A DNA stretch of 25,441 bases from Bacteroidales bacterium UBA3389 (GTDB taxonomy: Bacteria; Bacteroidota; Bacteroidia; Bacteroidales; P3). Below, in pieces: positions 1 to 8,390 of this stretch. Location of the stretch: positions 1 through 25,441 of the forward strand of contig DEPP01000037.1 of the NCBI GenBank assembly GCA_002358835.1, in the 5' to 3' direction. Each line of letters opens with the position of its first letter. The first letter of the stretch is position 1. The notes below the pieces were generated by a model. The model saw only the letters and a list, made by a program, of their open reading frames with translations. It ran no database searches and was not told the origin of the DNA. Position numbers and translations under genes: made by a program.

Positions 1-515
1 TTCAAAGCGTCTTTCCAATTTGGAGTTAATACTTTTCCATTAGCAAGTGCTTTTACGAATCCTTCTAATGCAGGTGTTAATCCTGTGAAATCAGGAAGTT
101 CTGTTCCATAATTTAATCCTCTATATGCTTCTTCTGGAACTATACCATATTTCTTAATGATATAAGGAATGTCTTGGAAAGCTCCACCTTCTGCAAATGT
201 AGCTGCTCCGTGGAATCTGATGTAACGCTCTGCTTTTTCCATGTAAGCGTTACGCACTATCCACATCTCAGACAAGTCAACTTCGCCTTTGCCAGCTTTT
301 AACACCTCTGATTCGATGAAACTCAAAGCTGAGTATGACCAACATGTACCTGAACGATTTTGATCCTTAACGCTTGTTGCAGGATTGTCTTTAACGGCTG
401 TAAATACATAGCCTTTTTCTTCCTCTTTCTTGGCTTTTTTGCCTTTCTTTTGAGCGTATCCTGTTGTTGTGGATAACAATAGGACTGCTGCCAATACATA
501 AATTACTCTTTTCAT
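1..515 (-). CDS. C1B cysteine peptidase (bleomycin hydrolase/PepC-like), 5' part only
   Basis: The N-terminal 171 codons of a secreted papain-fold peptidase; the rest lies beyond the left edge. The ATG at 513-515 opens a protein with a hydrophobic signal peptide (about residues 1-22, ending TTGYAQ), then a Lys/Glu-rich linker (23-34). The catalytic motif follows: Q52 as oxyanion-hole glutamine and C58 as nucleophile in DQNRSGTCWSYS, at papain spacing (Q, five residues, C). The next residues (LSEMWIVRNAYMEKAERY, then a GGAF segment) resemble C1B aminopeptidases of the bleomycin hydrolase type found in Bacteroidales. Members of that family cleave amino acids or short peptides; the signal peptide suggests action in the periplasm or outside. 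The gene starts 24 bases after dnaN stops, so it may be the last gene of that operon or have its own promoter. The His and Asn of the triad are not visible, so activity cannot be judged. Confidence 0.88.
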   Translation of the reverse strand, partial: MKRVIYVLAAVLLLSTTTGYAQKKGKKAKKEEEKGYVFTAVKDNPATSVKDQNRSGTCWSYSALSFIESEVLKAGKGEVDLSEMWIVRNAYMEKAERYIRFHGAATFAEGGAFQDIPYIIKKYGIVPEEAYRGLNYGTELPDFTGLTPALEGFVKALANGKVLTPNWKDAL

Positions 516-539
516 TGTCTTTTTTTATTGTTTTTTGTT

Positions 540-1679
540 TTATTTTACTAACATAACTGGCATAACCAACATAAGTATGTTTTCAGATGTTTCTTCCTCT
601 TGTTCTTTGTATGGGAATATAATTCCTGCTCTGTCAGGTGTGGACATTTCCATCAACAATAGCTCTGTATCTATGTTATTAAGCATTTCCATCAAGAAAC
701 TTGCGTTAAAACCTATCTCCAATTCATCACCGCTGTAATTGCAATTAAGTTTTTCTTTTGCAAGTGTTGCCATATCCGTATCCTCTGCAGAAATAAACAA
801 CTCGTTATCTTTCAGACGAAATACTACTTGGTTGTTCACTTGATTTGCAAACAAAGCAACTCTCTTCACAGACTCGAACAACATCGCTCTGTCTATAATC
901 AATTTATTTGGATTATTCTCCGGTATCGCCATATTGTAGTTAGGATATTTTCCATCAATCAATCGGCTTACCACTGTATAGTTTTCAAATTCAAATTTAA
1001 CGTTCTCGTTGTTATTTTCCATATTCACCATTATCTCCTCTTTGTGTGAAGACAATAGTTTATTCAATAGACTTAGCGGTGTTTTAGGTAGAATAAAGCT
1101 TCTTTCTTCATCGTTCTTGCAATCGGTGCGTGTGTATTTCACAAGTTTATGTGCATCGGTTGCAACAAAAATTGTTTCGTTGAGAGTTTGTTCACACAAT
1201 ACTCCCGTCATTTGCGGTCTCATTTCTCCCGTACCTGTAGCAAACAATGTTTTACCTATTGCTTTCACCAATACGCTTGATGAAATTGTAGTCAAAGCAG
1301 GGTCAGATAATTCGATAGCCGTAGGATAACTTGCAGGGTCTTCTCCGACCAATTTATATCTACCAGTTCCTGCTGTTATCTCTATCGAGTAGTTTTCCTT
1401 AACTTCAACTGTTATTTGTTGAGAAGACAAGCTGTTTACGACTTCCAAAAACATTTTTGCAGGAATTGCAATTTTGTTTACTTGGTCTTGCTCCAACATA
1501 CTTGGATTTAGTTTCACTGTAATCGTGGTTTCCAAATCCGATGCTGTGATTTTCAGTTCTTCGTTCTCAACTTCCATCAAGAAATTCAACAATATCGGCA
1601 TAGTTCTTCCAGAAGGAACTACTGATGATATTGACTGCAAACTGCGAGACAAAGTGCCTCCATGTATAATAAACTTCAT
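540..1679 (-). CDS. dnaN: DNA polymerase III subunit beta (sliding clamp)
   Basis: The 379-residue protein is full length for the bacterial beta clamp, which forms a ring dimer around DNA and tethers polymerase III and other replication and repair proteins. Clamp hallmarks include the N-terminal segment SLQSISSVVPSGRTMPILLNFLMEV, the interdomain RYKLVG stretch, the middle-domain TGVLCE and VATDAHKLVKYTR, and RLIDGKYPNYNMAIP in the third domain. The C-terminus (LMLVMPVMLVK) is slightly longer than the usual MPMRL ending but keeps that pattern. It starts 40 bases after the DUF4340 gene stops, with no visible promoter in the gap, so it is probably co-transcribed with gldF-gldG-DUF4340. There is no dnaA or recF beside it, so this is not the classical dnaA-dnaN origin cluster. 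Confidence 0.97.
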   Translation of the reverse strand: MKFIIHGGTLSRSLQSISSVVPSGRTMPILLNFLMEVENEELKITASDLETTITVKLNPSMLEQDQVNKIAIPAKMFLEVVNSLSSQQITVEVKENYSIEITAGTGRYKLVGEDPASYPTAIELSDPALTTISSSVLVKAIGKTLFATGTGEMRPQMTGVLCEQTLNETIFVATDAHKLVKYTRTDCKNDEERSFILPKTPLSLLNKLLSSHKEEIMVNMENNNENVKFEFENYTVVSRLIDGKYPNYNMAIPENNPNKLIIDRAMLFESVKRVALFANQVNNQVVFRLKDNELFISAEDTDMATLAKEKLNCNYSGDELEIGFNASFLMEMLNNIDTELLLMEMSTPDRAGIIFPYKEQEEETSENILMLVMPVMLVK

Positions 1680-1719
1680 AGTTTTATGTTTTTTTGTTTC
1701 GTTTAATTATTTCTTTGAT

Positions 1720-2781
1720 TTAATTTTGTGGTTTCAAATAATAGCTTGCCGGTTTCAAGAGATGATCCAACACAAAAAATTGAAATATCAACGTGTCTTT
1801 GTTTCCACTATGCAAACCATAACAACGATTTACATCAAAAATGTTATAAAAATCCTCTTCCCCTTCTGCAATGCTTGTAGGGTCGTATAATTTTGAAAAT
1901 GTTTTAAGTTGATTTTGTTCTCCCTTGGTATTCTTAACCGTAAAGATAAATGCAGGTTGTTTTGAGAAGATTGTATCTTTTTCTACTTGATCTATATTTT
2001 TTGCAACGCTCTCATAGTTCAATTCAAACAAACTTGACAACAACGCAACAACCTTTACCGTATCAAATGCAGGCAATTTGGCTCCCGATTCCAAAAGGAC
2101 AAAATCGAAACCATCACCATTTTTAGTCAATTCAAAACTTTCGGATTGTTGATTTGGTATTTCAACTCTAAGCGATGCTATATCATCTTTGTTATATTTG
2201 AATACAGCATGTGATCTCCAAATATCTTCAATCGCAGAAAAGCGACTTGATAAATATCCCTTGAAACTCGGAATATAAATCACACATGGTTCTTCTTCTC
2301 CCTTCAACATAGCATATGTTCCCATATTATCCTGCGTTTCCGAGCCTATGAAATAAGTCTTACTCACCTTTTCTCTTTCAAACAACTTCAAAAAGCCCAA
2401 ATCAATCGCATATTCCTTTTGATAAACCTGCACTTTCTTACCGCTTGCCGCCAATTGCTTAACGATATTGTTTCTTGCAGCTCTCGCAATCGGTTCTCTG
2501 ACTCTCATATCCTTGAAAGTGGATAGAAGGCTTTCTATCATCTTCATATTGGCTGCACGTCCATTAACCTGCCATGTGCTATCGTTTATTTTTTCCAATT
2601 TAAGAGTACGCTCATCTTTGTCATCAATGATTATTTTAGTAATAGTCTTAGTGTCTTTTATGTTATAGTTTTGTTCTATCGTGGAATCATCTTGCAACAA
2701 CAAAACAACAGCAATCACTATTGCCATCAGCAAAACAACCGATAAAATTATGGCATTTTTCTTCTTCCTTGTCAAATTCAT
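1720..2781 (-). CDS. DUF4340 domain-containing membrane-anchored protein
   Basis: A 353-residue protein with a short basic N-terminus, one transmembrane helix (about residues 9-29) and a large periplasmic-side region. The body matches DUF4340 proteins of Bacteroidota: a first block with VNGRAANMKMIESLLSTFKDM, then a repeated-looking block with DIWRSHAVFKYNKDDIASLRVE. DUF4340 proteins are regularly encoded beside GldG-like ABC components; the family's biochemical role is not known. It starts 15 bases after gldG ends and precedes dnaN by 40 bases, so it is most likely an accessory subunit of the GldF/GldG complex. That role is an inference from gene order. No catalytic motif is visible. Confidence 0.82.
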   Translation of the reverse strand: MNLTRKKKNAIILSVVLLMAIVIAVVLLLQDDSTIEQNYNIKDTKTITKIIIDDKDERTLKLEKINDSTWQVNGRAANMKMIESLLSTFKDMRVREPIARAARNNIVKQLAASGKKVQVYQKEYAIDLGFLKLFEREKVSKTYFIGSETQDNMGTYAMLKGEEEPCVIYIPSFKGYLSSRFSAIEDIWRSHAVFKYNKDDIASLRVEIPNQQSESFELTKNGDGFDFVLLESGAKLPAFDTVKVVALLSSLFELNYESVAKNIDQVEKDTIFSKQPAFIFTVKNTKGEQNQLKTFSKLYDPTSIAEGEEDFYNIFDVNRCYGLHSGNKDTLIFQFFVLDHLLKPASYYLKPQN

Positions 2782-2796
2782 ATACCTTCGATATGT

Positions 2797-4611
2797 TTAT
2801 TTTGTATTTTTAATCTGAAACTTTCTACTATATTTCCTTTTTCTGAATATTGTCAATACCAATCCGACTACAAGAATGATAACAACAGGAACAACAACAT
2901 TTATAACCTGCCAAAAAGTCCTTTCTCTCTCTATTTTAGCCGTATCAAGTTTTCTCATTATCACTTCTCGAGAACGCAAAGGTATCAAATCGACATCGCC
3001 ACACAGATAATTAACACAATTAACCAAAAACTCTTTATTGCCATACATCTGTCTTGTGTACTTATCATATCCGAGTGGAAGCAGTTGCCCATTTATAAAA
3101 TCATTCTTACATATATCTCCATCTGCAACGACAATCATCGCAGTTGTATCCGAGAAATCTTTGAATGCAATTTGCGTATTTTCTTCCATTGTTGCAGTCA
3201 ATCTATTTTTGAATGCCGATACAAATTCGCCCTCCAAAAGCATCGCAACCGGCTTTGAGCCCGCGTTAAACAGTTTCGCATCTTGTTTTTGTTTCAACAT
3301 ATTGAGAGAAACATTAACAGGAGCGTTCATAATCCTTGTTCCGTTTGAACTATACAAAAGAACAGTTTTCTCAGCCTGCGAAGCAGTAGTATCGATCGAA
3401 GAAACAAATTCCATTTTCACAGGACTGATTTTATCAGATATTATATGATTGGAGTTAGGATGTATTTCAGGGAAAAAATTCCAAGGATAATAACTCATTT
3501 GTGGCATATTATCCTGATATTGTCCTGTTACAATCGGCACTTTTGCACATTGCAAATCCATAATCAAGTTTGTATTGACCTTCGCTCCATAACGGAATAA
3601 AATATCATCTACACCTGTAAAATTAGATATTGCAACAGTTGATGATTGTGCTTGCAAACTATCCATCGAAACATTCAAAGCATCCAACAACCACAAAACC
3701 TTTCCTCCATGCATTATGTATTGATCGATTATATACAAATCTTTGTATGAGAAAATCGAGGTCGGCTTTGCCACAATCATACATTTGTACTTGTTCTCAA
3801 TGGTTACCTTGCTCAAATCAACAGTATCGTAAATTCTATCAGTAAGGGAATTCAATTTTTCGTTAATCGTTATCGAATCCACTTCATAATACTCGCTCAA
3901 AGAGGAAACAAAATCGTATATATTCTCAACAGGCAACTCTCCATGCCCATAAAGAAAGACTACCTTATCCTTTTTGGCATTTACAATCGAACGAATGGAT
4001 GAATAAATATTGTATTCCAAATTCTCAATCGAACCTGCAATAATTCCTTCTCCTGCAACACCTTTTTTAGAACTTAATAACGGTGCAATATATGTACGAC
4101 CTTTATGAACGATATCTATATATGGAAATATGTATTGTTGAACTTGCGTATTTGATTTAGTGGTTTTTATATTTATAGGGCTGAGTCCTCTTTCGAAAAG
4201 TCGCCTATAAAATTCATCTCTTTCAGTTCTGTTTTCAAAACCATTCGGATCGACAAATTCGTATTCTATATTGGGATTGTAAGCTCTGAATTGATCCAAC
4301 ATTTCTTTTGTTTCATTTTTCAAAGCCTTGTATTCGGCAGGCATATCTCCGTCAAGATAGCAACGCACAAACACAACCTCGTCTATTTCTTTCAACAATT
4401 TCTTTGTCGAAACAGACAAACTATATCTTTTTTCTTCGGTTAAATCTATTCGAACAAAGAAATAGTATCCCAATATATTGATAAAGATTATCGTAACCAA
4501 ACCTAACAACAACTGCAAGAGATGAGAACGTTTCACATCTGCTTTTACGCTTGTCGGTTTGAAAATCGTCTTAAAAAATTTGCTTATCGATTTTTTCATT
4601 TTCAAATTCAA
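2797..4611 (-). CDS. gldG: Gliding motility-associated ABC transporter component GldG
   Basis: The 604-residue protein has the GldG layout: a basic cytoplasmic N-terminus, a first membrane helix (about residues 29-53), the conserved RIDLTEEKRYSLS segment right after it, a long extracytoplasmic domain of the ABC-type-uncharacterised-transport family (with YGHGELP near residue 220), and a final membrane helix before a basic tail. In Flavobacterium, GldG works with the permease GldF and the ATPase GldA in an ABC transporter needed for gliding, but homologues are also common in non-gliding Bacteroidales. Only four bases separate it from gldF, indicating one transcript. M1 is used as the start; M5 is an equally possible start that would remove four residues. 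The substrate is unknown. Confidence 0.92.
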   Translation of the reverse strand: MNLKMKKSISKFFKTIFKPTSVKADVKRSHLLQLLLGLVTIIFINILGYYFFVRIDLTEEKRYSLSVSTKKLLKEIDEVVFVRCYLDGDMPAEYKALKNETKEMLDQFRAYNPNIEYEFVDPNGFENRTERDEFYRRLFERGLSPINIKTTKSNTQVQQYIFPYIDIVHKGRTYIAPLLSSKKGVAGEGIIAGSIENLEYNIYSSIRSIVNAKKDKVVFLYGHGELPVENIYDFVSSLSEYYEVDSITINEKLNSLTDRIYDTVDLSKVTIENKYKCMIVAKPTSIFSYKDLYIIDQYIMHGGKVLWLLDALNVSMDSLQAQSSTVAISNFTGVDDILFRYGAKVNTNLIMDLQCAKVPIVTGQYQDNMPQMSYYPWNFFPEIHPNSNHIISDKISPVKMEFVSSIDTTASQAEKTVLLYSSNGTRIMNAPVNVSLNMLKQKQDAKLFNAGSKPVAMLLEGEFVSAFKNRLTATMEENTQIAFKDFSDTTAMIVVADGDICKNDFINGQLLPLGYDKYTRQMYGNKEFLVNCVNYLCGDVDLIPLRSREVIMRKLDTAKIERERTFWQVINVVVPVVIILVVGLVLTIFRKRKYSRKFQIKNTK

Positions 4612-4615
4612 ACTA

Positions 4616-5353
4616 TTACTTTTCCCAATTCCTACTTGCTAAACTCAATTTTGTCAAAAGCAAGAAAAAACCTACTGCACTCAAATAATATATAACATCT
4701 CTCGTATCAATAACCCCTCGACTGATTGAGCTGTAATGATGACTGATTCCAAGAGACTTTATAAACAAATCAACATCAGAAAGAATAGGTATGCGAGACA
4801 TATACTCAAATCCTATGTACATAAAAGCGGAAAAGAAAACAGCCAACACAAAAGCAACAATCTGATTATCGGTTATCGATGAACAGAAAACGCCTATTGA
4901 AACGAATATTGCACCTAAGAAAACCAATCCTATGTAAGAGCCCATTATACCGCCCAAATCAAGATTTCCCTTTGGCAAACCAAGTTGGTAGATGGTAATA
5001 ACATAAACCAAAGTAGGCAAAACAGAAACGACAACAAGACTTAAGCCTGCCAAAAATTTAGCTATTATTATTGAATAATCAGTTAGCGGTTTGGTCAGCA
5101 ACAAAGCTATTGTTCCATTTTTCTTTTCTTCGGCAAACATTTTCATTGTAATAGCCGGTATTAGAAAAAGGAAAACCCATGGAGCCAGAATAAACAATCC
5201 GTCAGGGCTCGCAACACCATAATCAAACACATTGCTATCTCCTCCAATTACCCACAAAAACAAGCCATTGACAATCAAAAAAACGACTATTGTCAAATAA
5301 CCTATCATAGATGAAAGGAAAGACATCAACTCTTTCTTGTAAAGTACAAACAT
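4616..5353 (-). CDS. gldF: Gliding motility-associated ABC transporter permease GldF
   Basis: A 245-residue ABC-2 type permease with about six hydrophobic helices. The diagnostic segment AITMKMFAEEKKNGTIALLLTKPL (around residues 66-90) is the conserved cytoplasmic loop of GldF-like permeases. It is the first gene of the likely gldF-gldG-DUF4340-dnaN unit; a candidate promoter lies at 5382-5413. The ATPase partner (GldA in Flavobacterium) is not encoded in the window, so it must come from elsewhere, as in other genomes where gldA is unlinked. In non-gliding Bacteroidales the transporter's job is not established, and the name should not be read as evidence of motility. Confidence 0.92.
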   Translation of the reverse strand: MFVLYKKELMSFLSSMIGYLTIVVFLIVNGLFLWVIGGDSNVFDYGVASPDGLFILAPWVFLFLIPAITMKMFAEEKKNGTIALLLTKPLTDYSIIIAKFLAGLSLVVVSVLPTLVYVITIYQLGLPKGNLDLGGIMGSYIGLVFLGAIFVSIGVFCSSITDNQIVAFVLAVFFSAFMYIGFEYMSRIPILSDVDLFIKSLGISHHYSSISRGVIDTRDVIYYLSAVGFFLLLTKLSLASRNWEK

Positions 5354-5381
5354 AATAAATTCAACACTATTTATCAGTTTG

Positions 5382-5413
5382 CGAAATTACAAATAATCTT
5401 CAACTTAAACAAA
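5382..5413 (-). promoter_or_regulatory. Candidate promoter for the gldF operon
   Basis: Read on the minus strand there is TTTG at 5413-5410, a 20-base spacer, and TAATTTCG at 5389-5382. This is one base off the Bacteroidota -7 consensus TANNTTTG and one base longer than the usual spacer. It lies about 30 bases upstream of the gldF ATG and downstream of the terminator at 5477-5504. Confidence 0.45.
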
Positions 5414-5476
5414 GTACTTCAAAAGTTTTTTTTACACATATTCTTTCACATTCCAAACACATATTTGCAGACAAAC

Positions 5477-5504
5477 AAAAAAGGAGACCACAAAAGCCTC
5501 CTTT
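5477..5504 (-). terminator. Rho-independent terminator after the PepSY-like gene
   Basis: On the minus strand a stem AAAGGAG (5504-5498) pairs with CTCCTTT (5486-5480), with an 11-base loop, followed directly by a short T run. It lies about 28 bases past the stop of the gene at 5533-5970 and separates it from the gldF operon. The stem is nearly the same as that of the serS terminator at 17929-17963. Confidence 0.8.
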
Positions 5505-5532
5505 GATTGTCTAATTAATTTGGAATATTCAC

Positions 5533-5970
5533 TTAATCGTCATAACGTTTGAAGTTTCCATTCTTACCGAATACCATATCGATACCGTTATTCAGTTCTA
5601 CATTGTATTCTCTGCAGTCTTTTTCTATATCAATCACATAATGATTTGGATGTTTGCTTGACACATAAGAATTGATCGCAGAAGGAATTACACCGACAGG
5701 CACTCCACCATTCTTTTTCACTTCTATATTAGTCCATTCTCCATTTCCATCGAAATCGATTTTTGAACCATCCTCAAAACGCACCTCATAATCTTTATCA
5801 AACAAGTCATTCTCATAAAAGATTGTTGAAATTACCTTATCGGCAAAGTGTGTTTTTATAATAGATTGAGCATTCGCAGGAAGTTGAGAAAATTCTACCA
5901 ACTTAGGATTTGAAGACTCACAGCTGAAAAATGCAAACGCAGCCATGATTACCATAATTAATTTTTTCAT
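5533..5970 (-). CDS. PepSY-like domain lipoprotein
   Basis: A 145-residue protein with a lipoprotein signal peptide; the likely lipidated Cys is C17 in AFFSCESS. The mature part carries two tandem PepSY-like (beta-lactamase-inhibitor-like) units of the kind common in Bacteroidales. The first includes LPANAQSIIKTHF, a tyrosine/aspartate-rich YEVRFEDGSKIDFDGNGEW and VKKNGGVPVGVIPSAI. The second repeats the pattern with INSYVSSKHPNHYVIDIEKD, NVELNNGIDMVFGKNGNFKR. Such proteins are small secreted or envelope-bound polypeptides; binding partners and function are mostly unknown. It is transcribed alone, with a -7 box at 6014-6021 upstream and a hairpin terminator downstream. Confidence 0.85.
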   Translation of the reverse strand: MKKLIMVIMAAFAFFSCESSNPKLVEFSQLPANAQSIIKTHFADKVISTIFYENDLFDKDYEVRFEDGSKIDFDGNGEWTNIEVKKNGGVPVGVIPSAINSYVSSKHPNHYVIDIEKDCREYNVELNNGIDMVFGKNGNFKRYDD

Positions 5971-6013
5971 ATCAGTTCTATTTTTATTTGTTTAACCATT
6001 TGTTTTTACAACG

Positions 6014-6021
6014 CAAAAATA
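6014..6021 (-). promoter_or_regulatory. -7 promoter element for the PepSY-like gene
   Basis: The minus strand reads TATTTTTG, an exact match to TANNTTTG, about 44 bases upstream of the ATG. No clear TTTG is seen 18-20 bases further upstream, so only the -7 half is supported. Confidence 0.5.
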
Positions 6022-6264
6022 CATCAAATGTTTTTTATAACTAACACTTTTACTACATTATTTTCTATATACACATATAAACTTTATGAATCCATTCCAT
6101 AAATACCTATAAACACAACTAAGATTCAACACATTCACTCCTTATAACAAAAACAAACATTTCTCATTTTGCATCCACCCAATCTCTTAAACAAACACAC
6201 GAAACAAAGGTTCAATCGACAATATTTCAAAAAAGGATACGTTTCAAACAAAGACATACATTAT

Positions 6265-7368
6265 ATGAAAAAGATTTGCGTAAGCGTAAGCAATGATTTA
6301 TTGTGCGACAATAGGGTTTGGAAAACTTGCAAAAGCATTTCCGCTTCGGGTTTATCTGTAAAACTGATAGGCAGAGCTTTTTCTGATAGTCCCGAATTGC
6401 CAAAACAAACTTACGAATGCAAACGTCTGAAAATACGATTTAGAAAAAACATACTCTATTACGCAGAACTGAATCTAAAACTCTTTTTTCATTTACTCTT
6501 TTCCAAGCAAGACATTCTTTGGGCTAATGATTTGGATACACTTTTGCCCAATTGGTTGGTTGCAAAACTAAAAAGGAAGCCCCTTATATTTGATTCGCAC
6601 GAACATTTCACACAAGTACCCGAACTAAAAGGAAATCCGTTTGCTCAAAAAGTGTGGAAGAAAATAGAAAGTCTTTGCATAAAAGGATGCGATGCTGTTT
6701 TCACGGTTTGCAATCCCATAAAGGATTATTTCAAATCAGAATACGAAGTAGAAAGTATTATTGTCAGAAACATCCCTTCAAAAACCGCAATAAACACAAC
6801 AAGGATTACAAGTAAAGATAAAGAAAACATTTTAGTATGGCAAGGAGCGGTGAATGTGGAACGAGGATTAGAAGAGTTGTGTGAGGCAATGAAATATATC
6901 GATGCCAAACTCATCATAATGGGACAAGGTGATATTAAATCTGATTTGGAAAACAAAACCAGACAATGGGGAATCGACAACAAGGTTTGCTTTCTTGGCA
7001 GATTGCCTTTTGAACAAATGATGAACGAGACAGTAAAAGCAAAATTGGCTATATCGATTGACAAACCGACGAACGGAAATTATGCAATCAGTTTACCAAA
7101 CAAGATTTTCGAATATATGGATGCGGCTGTTCCTGTTTTGGTTTCCCCGCTTCAAGAAATAAAACCAATCATCGAAAACTATAAAACAGGTATATTCATT
7201 CGTTCATACGATCCGGTGGAATTAGCAAAACAAATCGAAGAATTGCTATCCGATTGTTCACAACTTGATTCGATTGCAGAAAATTGCCGTATTGCTTGCC
7301 TCGAATTTTGTTGGGAAAATGAAGAAAAGCGAATCACAGAAACGCTTAAAAGATTGAAGGCCGTATGA
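6265..7368 (+). CDS. Glycosyltransferase family 4 protein
   Basis: The 367-residue protein is a GT-B-fold sugar transferase that uses nucleotide sugars to build glycans. The N-terminal Rossmann half has NDLLCDNRVWKTC and the acceptor-side FDSHEHFTQVPELKGNPF (DSHEH at residues 110-114). The C-terminal half has the nucleotide-sugar region: VWQGAVNVERGLEEL, MGQGD (219-223), FLGRLPFEQM and the GT4 donor loop SLPNKIFEYMDAAVPVLVS (E at about 283). The frame extends upstream to a TTG at 6169, but the ATG at 6265 is chosen because the GT fold starts right after it (MKKICVSVSND). The downstream GT2 gene begins inside its stop (ATGA), so the pair is translationally coupled. The sugar and acceptor cannot be read from sequence; envelope or exopolysaccharide decoration is the natural inference. 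Confidence 0.88.
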   Translation: MKKICVSVSNDLLCDNRVWKTCKSISASGLSVKLIGRAFSDSPELPKQTYECKRLKIRFRKNILYYAELNLKLFFHLLFSKQDILWANDLDTLLPNWLVAKLKRKPLIFDSHEHFTQVPELKGNPFAQKVWKKIESLCIKGCDAVFTVCNPIKDYFKSEYEVESIIVRNIPSKTAINTTRITSKDKENILVWQGAVNVERGLEELCEAMKYIDAKLIIMGQGDIKSDLENKTRQWGIDNKVCFLGRLPFEQMMNETVKAKLAISIDKPTNGNYAISLPNKIFEYMDAAVPVLVSPLQEIKPIIENYKTGIFIRSYDPVELAKQIEELLSDCSQLDSIAENCRIACLEFCWENEEKRITETLKRLKAV

Positions 7369-8240
7369 TGCTATCTATATTGATTCCTATCTATAATGAA
7401 AATTGCGTAAACTTGGTTTCAGACCTTCTGATTCAAGCAAAGGCATTGGCATGTCCTTACGAAATTTTGGTATTTGATGATTTCTCTCCGATACAATACA
7501 AAGAAAACGAGATAATCAACCAATGGGAAAACACAACATTCAAAACCCTTTCTGAAAATCTTGGAAGAGCCAAAATAAGAAACCTTTTGGCAGATTCGGC
7601 AAAAGGAGATGTTTTATTGTTTTTGGATGGCGACAGCGGCATTGTAAGAAATGATTTCTTGAAAAAATATTTGGAGGAAATAAAATCAACATCCGTTGTA
7701 CGCGGAGGTACGGTTTATTGTTCCAAAGACAAAATTGACAAATCCTACGCATTACATTGGAAATACGGAACATTGATTGAAAGCAACAGAGAAAGACAAG
7801 GCAAAGATATGTTCACAACCAACAATTTTTGTTTAAGGAAAGAGGTTTTCAAATCGGTGAAATTTGACGAGAGAATCAAGGGCTACGGACACGAAGACAC
7901 TGTTTTCAAATTTGAATTAAGCAAACAAGGTTTCTCTTTCAAAAACATAGACAACCCCGTTGAACATTTGGGACTGAAAAACTTTGAAGACTTTATAACA
8001 TCCACACAAAACGCTGTTGTAAATCTAAAAAAGCTATCTGCCAAAAACGAATTCAAAGACTCACTTCAAAACATCAAACTCATAAAAGCCTATAACCTAT
8101 TGGCAAAATATCATCTTGCAGGATTTTATCGTCTTTTTTTCAAATTAACAAAAGGAATAATGCTTCGTATGCTTAAAAACGAGAACCCGAATCTTAAGAT
8201 TCTCGACTTATATAAGCTCGGCATTTTCTGCATTTCTTAA
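7365..8240 (+). CDS. Glycosyltransferase family 2 protein
   Basis: A 291-residue GT-A enzyme. Motifs in order: SILIPIYNEN at the N-terminus, the DD pair (residues 38-39) for UDP/GDP binding, the metal-binding DGD (88-90), and the C-terminal acceptor motif NNFCLRKEVF with GYGHED (173-178), typical of the galactosyltransferase-like GT2 subgroup. No membrane helix is present, so it acts in the cytoplasm, probably on a lipid-linked glycan. The ATG overlaps the GT4 stop by four bases; a second ATG at 7368 would remove one residue. The 21-base repeat array starts at its stop codon, and no hairpin terminator is visible before the convergent MATE-M23 gene. Confidence 0.9.
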   Translation: MMLSILIPIYNENCVNLVSDLLIQAKALACPYEILVFDDFSPIQYKENEIINQWENTTFKTLSENLGRAKIRNLLADSAKGDVLLFLDGDSGIVRNDFLKKYLEEIKSTSVVRGGTVYCSKDKIDKSYALHWKYGTLIESNRERQGKDMFTTNNFCLRKEVFKSVKFDERIKGYGHEDTVFKFELSKQGFSFKNIDNPVEHLGLKNFEDFITSTQNAVVNLKKLSAKNEFKDSLQNIKLIKAYNLLAKYHLAGFYRLFFKLTKGIMLRMLKNENPNLKILDLYKLGIFCIS

Positions 8241-8341
8241 GTCGATTCAACGAAACTTTGTTTTAATTTAATGAAACAAAGAAACAATCCGACGAATTCA
8301 AGAAACAATTCAGCGAAACAAAGAATTATTTTAGCATTTTC
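8237..8341 (+). repeat. 21-base tandem repeat array A
   Basis: Five head-to-tail units of exactly 21 bases (8237, 8258, 8279, 8300, 8321). The best unit starts AAGAAACAATTC and ends AGCGAAACA; neighbours differ at several positions but keep the phase, with AAGAA at the start and GAAACA or GAATTC at the end. It overlaps the stop codon of the GT2 gene and fills the spacer between two convergent genes. Related arrays are at 12605-12772, 17770-17886, 21944-22048 and 23342-23425. Confidence 0.85.
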
Positions 8342-8390
8342 AAAAATCCACTAAATCAAACCGTTATACAAATAAAACAAATCCTTGATT

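Noticed and set aside
468..476. Perfect DnaA-box-like TTATCCACA (minus strand) near dnaN
   Set aside because: Single copy inside the peptidase signal-peptide codons, no cluster of boxes or AT-rich unwinding element around it, and no dnaA nearby; most likely chance.
6190..6262. Possible further degenerate copy of the 21-base repeat upstream of GT4
   Set aside because: Shares CGAAACAAAG with array A but shows no convincing 21-base periodicity; too weak to list.
6169..6264. N-terminal extension of the GT4 protein from a TTG start
   Set aside because: The 32 extra residues are Lys/Asn-rich and unlike glycosyltransferases; the ATG at 6265 begins the fold directly.
8190..8203. 14-base palindrome GAATCTTAAGATTC inside the GT2 gene
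   Set aside because: Lies within conserved coding sequence without a T-run; treated as chance, not a terminator or operator.
8237..8341. CRISPR array as explanation of the tandem 21-base units
   Set aside because: Units abut with no spacers, are degenerate, and no cas genes are present.
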